From assembly GCF_000002425.4 (NCBI RefSeq), contig NC_037260.1, positions 12,891,516-12,955,515 of the forward strand: a stretch of DNA of 64,000 nucleotides, read 5' to 3'. The DNA is from Physcomitrium patens (taxonomy: Eukaryota; Streptophyta; Bryopsida; Funariales; Funariaceae). The position numbers were made by a program, and so were the translations under genes. The stretch's first letter is position 1. Each line of letters begins with the position of its first letter. Below are positions 8,699-18,690 of the stretch, piece after piece. The notes under the pieces are model-generated. The model did no database searches. It had not been told where the DNA came from and worked only from the letters and a program-made list of their open reading frames with translations.

Positions 8699-11600
8699 GG
8701 ACCGTGCAGTTGGAACCTTGTACAATTCCTAATGAAGGTCCTATCCTCTCCTCAGAACCCTTTCCTTGTTTTATAATAGACTTATATTTAGGACCTAAGA
8801 ATTACAAAGCCTCTGCTTTATTAGATTCGGGAGCCTCAGCATGTTTTTTAGATGAACAATTTGTTAAAAGTCGTAAAATATCCTTTGTACAGAAACCTAA
8901 ACCAGTACATGTAGAAGTCATAGATGGTCGTCCCTTGTCTTCTGGAGATGTCACTCATGAAACTCATCCTATAAAAGTAAAAATAGACGATCATGATAGC
9001 TACATAGCTTTTAACATAATTAAATCCCCGTCCAATTCAATTATTTTAGGTTTATCCTGGCTAGAAAAATATAACCCTCGAATAGATTGGAATTCGCGTA
9101 AACTTGACTTTTTCCAAAGCATTATTAATATTTCTACTAACCAAGTAAAAAATTATAAGTCTAGTATAGTAAAACCCGTACTGATAGGTGCAAAAGCATT
9201 TATACACACATCAAAAGAAGGATCAACTTTTGCTATTTATGCTGCACCTATTTCTGAAAACGTAAAGACTTCAAGTGGCATTCCAAGTCAATATCAGGAG
9301 TATCAAGACGTTTTTGAGAAAAAGAATGCAGATATTCTTCCTAAGCATCGCCCATATGATTGTTCAATCGACCTCAAGGAAGGAACTCAGCCACCATTTG
9401 GACCAATTTACAGTTTATCGCAAGATGAGATGGCTGAACTCAAGACATATATTGACGAGAATTTAGCAAAGAATTTCATACGCCATTCAAAATCTCTAGC
9501 AGGAGCTCCAATTCTATTCGTAAAGAAAAAAGATGGATCTTTACGAATGTGTGTTGATTATCGAGGACTCAACAAGATCACAATCAAGAACAGGTATCCA
9601 TTACCTTTGATATCAGGACTCCTTGATCATTTGAATCAAGCTAAGATCTATACAAAAATAGATCTAAGAGGAGCATATAATCTAGTACGGATCAAAGAAG
9701 GAGATGAATGGAATTGCGCTTCGAACCAGGTATGGACATTTTGAATATAATGTCATGCCCTTTGGACTCACGAATGCACCAGCTGCTTTTCAACATCTCA
9801 TGAATGATGTATTTCGTGAATTTTAAGACAATTTTATCGTCTGCTATCTAGACGATATCCTGATCTATTCTAAGAACGTTGAAGAACATGAAATACATGT
9901 TCGTCAAGTATTACAAAAACTTAGAGATGTAGGATTGTATGCCAAGATGGAAAAGTGTGTATTTCACACTACTCAAGTTGACTTTTTAGGATACATCATT
10001 TCAAATGATGGTCTCATGATGGATTCTAAGAAAGTCCAAACAATCATGGATTGGAAGATTCCAAGGACAGTAAGAGATGTCCAATGTTTCTTGGGATTTG
10101 CCAATTACTATCGGATCTTCATCAAAGATTTCTCACGAGTTGCAGCTCCACTTACACACTTGACTAGTAAAGATAAATTCCAATGGAATCAAGAAGCGGA
10201 AGCAGCATTTGAAGCCTTGAAGACATCATTTGTCTCTGCACCAGTCTTATATCATGTTGACTTTTTCAAGGCATTTTTTATAGAACAGATGCATCAAATT
10301 TTGCCTTGGGTGCCGTTTTATCACAAATGGGATCAGATGACAAACTTCATCCGATAGCTTTTCATTCAAGAAAATTCTCAGCAGTCGAGATCAATTATGA
10401 GATCCACGATAAAGAACTTCTTGCGATCGTGGATTCCTTTCAAGAATGGCGTCATTATCTAGAAGGCGCTTTTAGTCCAGTCACTATGTATACAGATCAC
10501 AAGAACCTCGAGTATTTCATGTCAGCACGCGTGTTGAATCGTCGTCAAGCTCGTTGGAGTATATCTTTGTCAAGATTCGAGTTCATTATCACTTATCGGC
10601 CAGGAAAACAACAAGGTTTGTCTGATGCCCTATCTAGACGTTCTTATTTTGCACCAAAAGAAGGAGATGCAGCTTTTGAGCAACAAAGAACGGTCCTCTT
10701 GAAACCGGAGCAATTTCATCTCCGAGCAATGAAATCAACATTGACTATTGATTCAACTTTTCTCAAGCAAATCCAGTCCAGTATGTCCTCAGACCCTCCT
10801 GTTTATGATATCGAGAATAATTCTTCTCAGTCTCATGATCCTTCTAAGTTCGAGTTCAAGAATAATCTATTATATTTTGAAGGACGCCTATATGTTCCAG
10901 AAGGAGAAGCACGTTTACGTGTTCTTCAAGCACGTCATGACTTTCCAGCAGCAGGGCACTTTGGATATAATAAGACTTTGGAACTCATATTAAGAGATTT
11001 TTGGTGGCCACAAATGTGGAAGTCAGTTAAAGACTTTGTGCAATCATGTGATATTTTTTCAAGATCAAAAATTCCTCGTCATCGACCTTACGGACTTCTT
11101 CAGCCATTACTTATACCGTAACAACCATGGTCTTCTGTTTCTATGGATTTCATCATAGATCTTCCAAGCTCAAGATCTTATGATTCTATATTTGTGATAG
11201 TAGATCGTTTCACCAAGATGGCACATTTTGTGCCATGTACAAAATCTATCACAGGTGAAGAAACAGCTAAGCTTTTCATTGATAATATCAATCGCTATTA
11301 TGGATTACCTAAAGATATCATATCGGATAGGGAAACTCAATTTGTGTCAAGATTTTGGAGGACCCTTTTCAAGATTTTAAAAGTGGACATAAAGCTATCT
11401 TCGGCTTTCCATCCTCAAACTGATGGACAAACAGAGCGTGTAAACCAAGTCTTGGAGCAATATTTAAGGTGTACTATCAACTACCAACAAGATGATTGGA
11501 CAACCCTTCTGCTATTGGCAGAGTTTGCTTATAATAATACGGTACATTCTTCCACGCAACAAACACCTTTTTTTACCAATTATGGCTATCATCCACGACT

Positions 11601-11790
11601 TGATACTTTTGATTTTTCAAAAGTTAATAATCCTGCAGCAGAAGATATGGCAAATCGGTTGTCATAGTTACATGCAATAATGAAGACGCAATTGAAGGAA
11701 GCTCAAGAACGACAAAAGGTAAACGCAGATCTATATCGTAAGGAGCAACCACAACTCAACGTGGGTGATAAGGTATAGCTACTTCGTCGC
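8636..11790 (+). pseudogene. A1 pol: protease, RT, RNase H, integrase
   Basis: Pol is in the -1 frame relative to gag and opens just upstream of RPATIGTV. Protease: [13 protein letters not shown] near 8816 and IILGLSWL near 9045. Reverse transcriptase: about 9400-10000 with [10 protein letters not shown] and a conserved catalytic YLDD at about 9847-9858. A small deletion near 9714 shifts frame; a second indel near 10285 restores it. RNase H: about 10290-10640, ending in the GLSDALSRR motif. Integrase: zinc domain H..H..C about 10930-11060 (the second Cys is Phe, CDIFSRS) and core from 11143 (MDFIIDLP, SDRETQF, HPQTDGQTERVN). Stops occur near 9825, 11119, 11665 and 11776. The chromodomain is missing. 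Confidence 0.88.
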
Positions 11791-12216
11791 AATATCAAGA
11801 CTACTCGACCAGCGGATTCAACTCAAGAACCTTCTTTTGCTGACCTGCCGGACAAGACATTACGATTGTCACAACCTTCAAGACGACGCAATCGAGATGA
11901 AGATCTTCAAGAACGACATGTTCTTCCTCAAATAGATGGTGAGATACAACGCGTTTGGTATCACGATTTGGGAAGGGACTCTCGATGTTTGGTGATTTTG
12001 CTAGAGGTAGGAACAACTCCTGATGGTGTTCCGAATATTCTATTCGAAGGAAGTTACGAAGGCCTCAACAATGATCAAATAACTGGGTGGTCTTTCCGCA
12101 CTGGTATGGAACACTATCGATGGTTGAGAGGCTCTATCAATCATCTTCGAAGAGAACAGAGATCAGAGTATGTGGCGAATATAATTTGTCGCATCATAGA
12201 TTTCCTCAACATATGA
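11791..12216 (+). pseudogene. A1 ORF3 remnant (accessory ORF in env position)
   Basis: About 140 codons read to the stop at 12214-12216. Recognisable are an N-terminal STQEPSFADLPDKTLRLSQPSRRRNRDEDL stretch (here shown in part: STQEPSFADLPDK) and a core VILLEVGTTPDGVPNILFEG, then HYRWLRGSINHLRREQRSEY. B1 has the homologous core HYRWLQGPLNHLPREQQLEF. The ATG is absent here because a deletion joins integrase (IKTTRP) to the ORF. Decayed copies at 24959 and 47655 still show an ATG about 11 codons before the STQE motif. I know no family for it. Its position between pol and the 3' LTR is that of env or other accessory genes. Confidence 0.65.
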
Positions 12217-12245
12217 TGACCGCTCGTCGTGGAACTCGTCTCTAG

Positions 12246-12257
12246 AACGGGGGGTAA
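12246..12257 (+). promoter_or_regulatory. A1 polypurine tract
   Basis: AACGGGGGGTAA lies directly before the 3' LTR (12258), the expected plus-strand primer position. Confidence 0.65.
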
Positions 12258-12818
12258 TGTCACGGCCATAATCATGTAAGCTAATAATTACATATAGAAA
12301 TATGTAGAAATAAGTAAAAGTAGATAAAAGTAAGTTTATTCTATAATATTTAATATAGAAGCTTCCTAGAAACTTCTTAGACGCTGCTTTGACTTCATAG
12401 GTGTCTTTAATTGACTTTTTGGATTAGAAACGTGTCAACAAGTTGGCCATGTGCCACACATGTTGTTAGCTTGAAGATCAAGCTAACTATGTGGCCCACA
12501 CGTAAAAAAAACTTGCCTTGTAAGTCAAGGCATGTGTCCTATAAAGTCAATACATATTGGAGGTCCTATAGAACGTCGCCTTGTAGCCCCTAGTTAGATA
12601 GTATATATAGAGACAAGAGTGAAGGCTTCTTCACTCTTCTCAACTCCTTTCTTGCTTCTAGTCTAGTTTCAAGGGTCTCTAGTTTTCTTGTCTTTTGGCA
12701 ATAGCCATTCTAGTTTCTCTTTTCAATATACATACTTATTATTCATATTTTGTTACTTTTCTTTGAGTGAAGGCTTACTTGTCTAAACTGTTTTTTCATC
12801 GAGTTCTTGTCCTTGACA
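12258..12818 (+). mobile_element. A1 3' LTR
   Basis: 561 bp, same length as the 5' LTR, ending TTGACA. It differs from it by scattered substitutions and small indels, indicating an older insertion. Confidence 0.9.
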
Positions 12819-12823
12819 GTAGG

Positions 12824-13036
12824 ATAGTATTCTATTAAATAAAAATAAAGTAATAGACAAAATTTACTATGTATTTGGCATGATCAAAAACCTCTTATCT
12901 ATTCATAAGTTTATTGACTTTGATTATTATATTTTATTTGGATCTTAATATTGTTAGATTTTCTGATGTAACAATCTAAGAAAGGTATTTCATATTGGTA
13001 CTTTCAAGAAAAATATCAACCTCTATTGTCTACACA
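12824..13036 (+). pseudogene. Ty1/copia-like pre-integrase fragment
   Basis: One frame reads KIYYVFGMIKNLLSIHKFIDFDYYILFGS, close in pattern to the copia GAG-pre-integrase segment (YYVPGM.KNLLS...). It continues the protease reading interrupted at 6920, so A1 lies inside this copia-like element. The fragment continues to 13041 (the CCTTT target site) and is cut there by element B1. Stops are frequent. Confidence 0.65.
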
Positions 13037-13041
13037 CCTTT

Positions 13042-13515
13042 TGTTAGGGACATAGTCCATAGACCTTTCTAGAAAGAAGTTTCTAGAACCTTCTAGAAAG
13101 AAGTCTCTAGAAACTTCCATAAGATTCTTTGAATATTCTTTTAGAATATTCTTCAAAGATTCCCTAAAGATTCTTTGAAGATTCCCTAAAGATTCCCTTA
13201 GAAAGCTCTAGAAGATTCTTAGAATATTCTAGTAGATTCTAGGAAGTTACTTGAGAAGCTTCTCAGCTCTTGGGTAGTTGCTCGAGAAGCTTCATAGTTC
13301 TTGGGAAGCTTCTTGATGCGCTTCCTTAGAACCATAGGCCAGTATTATATATAGGAGTCGAGGCTGAAGAGTTCTTCAGTCTCGACAACACACCTCTTGA
13401 AGCTCTAGCTCAATTCTCTTGGCGTTGCTCTTGTACTCATCTGATAATCTAGTTCTTGTCATTTCTTCTTGAACTTCTTGTTTAGATTTCTTGTATGTAT
13501 TTTTGGTCCATGACA
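13042..13515 (+). mobile_element. B1 5' LTR with heat-shock-element-like arrays
   Basis: TGTTAGGGA...TGACA. U3 contains TTCTAGAACCTTCTAGAA (13081-13098), four alternating TTC/GAA units at 5-bp spacing, plus GAATATTC at 13131, 13144 and 13222 and GAAGCTTC at 13255, 13286 and 13305. TATATATA is at 13346-13353. An imperfect palindrome (GTCGAGGCTGAAGA / TCTTCAGTCTCGAC) ends over the predicted start site. Confidence 0.9.
13346..13388 (+). promoter_or_regulatory. B1 LTR TATA box and predicted RNA start
   Basis: TATATATA starts at 13346. AGTCTCGACAA starts at 13378, 32 bp downstream, the usual plant TATA-to-start distance. The 11-mer is exactly complementary to the post-LTR site at 13518-13528. Confidence 0.6.
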
Positions 13516-13517
13516 GT

Positions 13518-13528
13518 TTGTCGAGACT
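13518..13528 (+). promoter_or_regulatory. B1 self-complementary primer-binding site
   Basis: TTGTCGAGACT starts 2 nt after the LTR end and is the perfect reverse complement of 13378-13388. No TGG-starting tRNA-type site is seen at this position. Confidence 0.65.
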
Positions 13529-13539
13529 ACCTTTATGTT

Positions 13540-13913
13540 AATATCAGAGCTGAATCCTTCTTGTTTGAGAGCGGATTACCCCTCTTCTTGAAGGTATTCT
13601 AGCGCTTTAGGGATTGCGGATTACCTTCCTCTAAACTGATATTTTCTCAATCACAATATCAGAGCTTAGTTCTTTGAGGCAGAGAGTGGACTACCCCTTT
13701 CCTTGGAGATACTTGAGCGTTCTAAGGGTTGCGGATTACCCTCTCTTGGACTGATATTAATTCCTTCTTTTTGTTTAGCATAGCTAGTAAAAAAGACTGT
13801 TAACATCGATTTCAGAGCTTTGCCTTCTTAATAGAGTGCGGATTACCCCTCTTCTCGAAAGCATTGAGGCATTTTTAGAGGTTGCGGATTACCCTCCTCT
13901 GAAACTGAAATCG
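13540..13913 (+). repeat. Three tandem leader hairpin units of B1
   Basis: Units 13540-13643 and 13655-13758 (104 nt each) and 13807-13913 (107 nt). Ends pair: AATATCAG/CTGATATT in the first two, CGATTTCAG/CTGAAATCG in the third. Each holds two GCGGATTACC-type or near-identical loop cores, each closed by a short stem. Stem sequences differ between units but stay complementary, pointing to selection on RNA structure before or during element spread. Confidence 0.8.
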
Positions 13914-14034
13914 TTTAGTGCTTTTTTTTTCTTTTCTCCGAGTAGATTTTAGTGACAGGTAGTGCTACAATTTTCTCCAAGAGACTTAGCAATTTCTTCT
14001 TCTCTCAAAATTTTAATCCATCTATTCTCTAAAT

Positions 14035-15027
14035 ATGGAAGTAGACCAGGTCATAGACAGTGCATCTCCACAAGTAGACAATAGAGTGGCAACTCTTGCA
14101 GATCTTCAAGCTCTTATGAATAGTGTACAAAAGGAGATTGCATTCCTTCGCAATCCAAGTAAAGAACCTCAAATTGATCTACTGACCGAAGAAGCTAGAC
14201 GCGAAATTCATAGCCTACAACAAGAGATTATTCGACTGAGAGAAGCAAGACATATATCACATACGACCCCTATGGATACTTCAAGGATTAGTACGAAAGA
14301 ACCAAAAGCGAGTATGCCAGACAAGTTTGACGGAACAAGAGCCAACTTCCGAGGTTTTGTGCAACAAGTACGGCTTTACCTACGCCTATACCCTTCTCGT
14401 TATCCGAATGGATTTACCCAGGTTGCTTTCATAGGTACTCTTCTATCAGGAAATGCTCGCTCTTAGTTTGCTCCACTATTGGAGAAGGATTCTCCAATAT
14501 TGTACGACCTAGAGGCTTTCATAGAGAGACTTACTGCTGCGTTTGGAGATAGCGATCGAGAAAGAGTGGCTGAAAGAAAGATACAAAATTTGCGACAAGG
14601 ATCACATTCTGCTGCAATCTATGCTGCAGAATTTCAACAGCTTACATGTGATCTTGATTGGAATGATAAGGCGTTCATGACACGATTTCGATATGGACTG
14701 AGAGATGATGTCAAGAACTTATTGATCACCATGCCTAAGGCGGATACTTTAGAAGAACTTATATCTCAGGCAATTATTTGTGACAACCGCCTCTTTGAAT
14801 TATGACAAGAAAGACGATCAGGCTGGAGAAATGATGGAGCATTTGCTACATTTTCAAAAGGTCCAGAGAATCACTCTACAGATCCTGAACCCATGCAAAT
14901 TGATGCGGTACGTTTCAAACCCCTCACAGCTGAAGAAAGGAAGCGATGGTTTGAACAAAACTTGTGTTTATATTGCGGAGAAGCGGGCCATAAAGCTGTA
15001 GATTGTCGGAAGAAACAAAAGCCTTAA
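14035..15027 (+). pseudogene. B1 gag with zinc knuckle
   Basis: ATG at 14035, single frame to the stop at 15025-15027, 330 codons. Residues about 15-75 look coiled-coil (heptads of L/I with QEIIRL). The capsid core starts at ASMPDKFDGTRANFRGFVQQ. The CCHC knuckle is [14 protein letters not shown] near 14965-15010. In-frame stops at 14464 (at the Trp of the SW motif, TGG to TAG) and 14803 (CGA to TGA by comparison with A1) would end translation early. Pol overlaps in the -1 frame (15003-15027). The role would be capsid assembly and RNA packaging. Confidence 0.88.
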
Positions 15028-18000
15028 ACAACAAGACTCAGGAGTACAAGCATGCAGGAAAACAAGGACGCCCAGCCACAATAGGGACCGTGCGGCTGGA
15101 CATCTCAACATCCAAAATTAATCAAGGTCCCTTTCTCTCAGCTCAACTTTCAGATTGTTTTATCGTACCTTTACATCTAGGTATTCAAGAACTACAAGTC
15201 GATGCTTTATTAGACTCGGGTGCATCCGCTTGCTTTATAGATGAAGAGTTTGCCAAGCTTCACAATATTTCTCTTGTAAAGAAACTTAAGCCTGTCCATG
15301 TAGAAGTCATAGACGGACGACCATTGTCTTCGGGCAATGTTATCCATGAAACTAAACCATTGAAGGTACGTCTTGAAAACCATGAGAGCAATATTGTGTT
15401 TAATGTTATCAAGATCCCTTCATGTCCTATCATTTTGGGACTATCTTGGCTTAATAGATATAATCCATTGATAGATTGGAAGTTGCGGAAAGTGACATTT
15501 CTAACAAACTCCTTGAAGGTGGAATCTGCCAAGACAATGTCTAGAAACAAATCCTTGTTTATAGGTGCAAGGGCTTTCATGAAGGAAGCCAAGCAAAATA
15601 CACCTCTTGTCATCTTCGCAACTCCGACTCGAGAAGATGTAACTCCGACTTTGGTAATTCCAAAGCAGTATGAAGAATTCAAAGATGTCTTTGAAAAGAA
15701 GAATGCTGATATGCTGCTAGAGCATCGACCCTATGACTGTGCCATTGAATTGCAAGAAGGAGCACAACCACCTTTTGGACCAATCTACAATTTGTCGCAG
15801 ACGGAGTTGACTGAGTTGCGGAAGTACATTGACGAGAATCTAGCCAAGAACTTCATCCGTCATTCGAAGTCGCCAGCTGGGGCACCAATCTTATTTGTGA
15901 AGAAGAAGGATGGCTCATTATAGATGTGCATGGACTATCGAGGTCTCAACAAGGTGACAAAAAAGAATCGCTACCCACTGCCTTTGATCTCTGATCTTCT
16001 AGAACAACTTGGGCGTGCAAGGATCTTTACAAAGATTGACCTAAGGGGAGCTTACAACCTTGTGCGAATTAAGGAAGGAGATGAATGGAAGACAGCGTTC
16101 CGAACAAGGTATGGCCATTTTGAATACAATGTCATGCCATTTGGTCTTACTAATGCTCCAGTGGTCTTTCAACACATGATGAATGACATCTTTTGAGAGC
16201 ATCTAGACGATTTTGTTGTCATCTATCTAGATGATATTTTGATATTTTCTAAGAACGAGGAAGAACATGAGAAGCACGTTCGTCTGGTACTCAAAAAACT
16301 ACGGGAGCGAGGACTCTATGCCAAATTGGAGAAGTGCTTATTTCACCAAACTGAGATGGAGTTTTTGGGATTCATCGTGACTACGGAAGGCTTGAAGATG
16401 GATCCAAAGAAGATGGAAGCAATCATGTCTTGGGAAGTTTCGAAGACGGTTAGGGACGTACAATATTTTCTTGGATTTGCTAACTACTATCGGATCTTCA
16501 TCAAGAATTATTCTCAAGTTGCTGCCCCCCTCACTCGGTTAACGTATAAGGACAAGCTCGAATGGGGACCTATTGCAGAAAAAGCATTTCAAGATTTGAA
16601 GATGGTATTTATTACAGCTCCAATCTTGGTACATCCGGACTTTACAAAGGCCTTTTATTTGGAGACAGATGCTTCGGATTTTGCTTTGGGAGCTGTACTT
16701 TCATAGATGGGCGTAGATGAGAAGCTCCATCCAGTTGCGTTCTATTCTCAAAAATTCTCTGCTGCTGAGATCAACTATGAGATCCACGATAAGGAACTCC
16801 TTGCTATAGTAGATTCTTTCCAAGAGTGGCGCCACTTTCTCAAAGGAACTGCATATCCAGTGACCGTATATACGGATCACAAGAATTTGGAGTATTTTAT
16901 GTCGGCTCGGGTTTTGAATCGGCGTCAAGCTTGGTGGAGTATGTCGCTATCCAGGTTTGACTTTGTTATTACTTATCGGCCTGGGAAGCAACAAGGGTTA
17001 TCCGATGCATTATTAAGGAGATCATATTTCATGCCAAAGGCTGGAGATGCAGCATTTGATCAACAATGCACAACATTGTTGAAGCCAGAGAAATTTCGGC
17101 TCAACGCAGCTATTGTACCAATTGATGCTGACTTCCTTGACCAGGTACGGGCCGCAACCATTGAAGATTCTCTAGCCTTTGATATCAAGCAACATGCTAG
17201 TGATGATAAATTCAAGATGGAAGGAGATCTAGTATATTTCGAAGAGCGGTTGTATATCCCAAAAGGGCCAACACGACTCCGAGTTCTTCAATCTCGTCAT
17301 GACTTTCCAGCTGCGGGACATTTTGGATTCAATAAGACCTTGGAACTTATTTCCCACAATTTCTGGTGGCCTCAAATGTGGAAGGATGTGAAAGATTTTG
17401 TTGTATCTTGTAACATTTGTTCAAGATCCAAAAACCCTCGACATCGGCCTTATGGACTTCTACAGCCATTGCCTATTCCGCGCCGACCATGGTCTTCGGT
17501 TTCCATGGACTTTATTACGGATCTACCACCATCCAATTCATTTGACAGCATTTTTGTTGTCGTAGACCGGCTTACAAAGATGGCGCATTTTGTCCCTTGC
17601 AAGAAGACATCGTCAAGCGAAGACACAGCAAGACTCTTTCTTGATAATGTGTATCGATATCATGGTCTACCAGATGATATCGTATCGGATCGAGGAACCC
17701 AGTTTGTGTCAAAGTTTTGGAAATCTCTTTTTGAAATATTGAAGGTGGATATCAAGCTTTCTTCGGCATTTCATCCTCAAACGGACGGCCAAACAGAACG
17801 GGTGAATCAAGTTTTAGAGCAATATTTACGTTGCACCATCAACTATCAACAAGATGATTGGGTCGCATATCTACCGCTAGCCGAGTTCGCATAGAACAAC
17901 ACCCTTCATGCGTCAACTCAACAAACGCCATTCTTTTCCAATTATGGAAACCATCCGAAGCTTGACTTATGGAGTTCGTCAACGATTAACAATCTGGCAG

Positions 18001-18545
18001 CTGAAGGATTGGTAAAGGAGCTTTCGCAGCTTCAATTGCAAACTGCCCAAGAATCTTACAAGGCGTCCGCGGACAAATTTCGGAATCAGGCACCTAAATT
18101 CATGATTGGAGACAAAGTTTGGCTGCTTCGACGAAATATTAAGACCAAGCGGCCATGTGAAAAATTGGACTATCGGAGATTGGGACCATTTGTTATCCAG
18201 AAGCAGATCAATCCTATAGCGTATCGTCTGGAGTTACCAGCTACTATGAAGGTACATCCTGTCTTTCATGTTTCTTTGTTGGAGCCTTATCGAGAATCGT
18301 CTTTTCCTGGAAGAGTACAATGTCTACCACCTAGCATAGAAATAGAGAACCACCAAGAATACGAGGTGGAAAAGATCCTGGATTCACGGCAAAGACGGGG
18401 TAAATTAGAATACTTTGTGCATTGGAGCGGTTACGATATTAATGAACGAATATGGAAGCCGACCGAAAATCTCGCAAATGCGCCGCAAAAGGTACAGGAG
18501 TTTCATCGACGATATCCTGAGAAATCCAAGCCGGTTCGACGATAG
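15003..18545 (+). pseudogene. B1 pol with chromodomain
   Basis: One frame, -1 relative to gag. Protease: [14 protein letters not shown] near 15207 and IILGLSWL near 15430. RT: about 15740-16260, catalytic YLDD near 16222-16233. RNase H: about 16600-17010. Integrase: HDFPAAGHFGFN...CNICSRS zinc domain about 17300-17420, and core MDFITDLP, SDRGTQF, HPQTDGQTERVN (DDE). C-terminal part 18090-18330 (VWLLRRNI, LGPF.I), then a chromodomain about 18355-18510 (EYEVEKILDSR, YFVHWSGY, WKP.ENL) that in chromoviruses directs integration to marked chromatin. Stops at about 15921, 16195, 16704 and 17892 break the frame; there are no frameshifts. Confidence 0.92.
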
Positions 18546-18690
18546 CTTCTTACTGAAGCTTGCTCATCCAGAAAACAAAAAAGAGGAGAGAGCACCACCA
18601 AAATCCATAGTTGATGTAGTCATTCTCTCCAAGATAGCGTAGAACTTTGTTAGTAGCCCAAGTTTGTTCTTATTGTTTTAGCCTTTGAAT

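Larger units (their letters stand above)
6921..12818 (+). mobile_element. Element A1: complete family-A Ty3/gypsy retrotransposon
   Basis: Two 561-bp LTRs (6921-7481 and 12258-12818) flank a leader, gag, pol and a third ORF. Flanking 5-mers are ATAGG (6916-6920) and GTAGG (12819-12823), a target duplication with one change. Order is gag, protease, RT, RNase H, integrase, as in Ty3/gypsy. The chromodomain expected after integrase has been lost in a deletion that fuses IKTTRP of pol to ORF3. Several stops and two compensating frameshifts inactivate it. It sits inside a decayed copia-like element. Confidence 0.9.

Noticed and set aside
13042..13340. TTCTAGAA-rich array as a CRISPR-like or satellite repeat
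   Set aside because: Irregular spacing inside an LTR, present in all LTR copies of the family; better explained as cis-regulatory motifs or simple repeat growth in U3.
13540..13550. AATATCAGAGC resembles the initiator-tRNA-Met primer site (TGGTATCAGAGC)
   Set aside because: It lacks the TGG that pairs with CCA, lies over 20 nt from the LTR, and recurs at the start of several leader units (TTTCAGAGC in unit 3) where it forms one side of the covarying stem. I read it as part of the hairpin; a tRNA role is not excluded.
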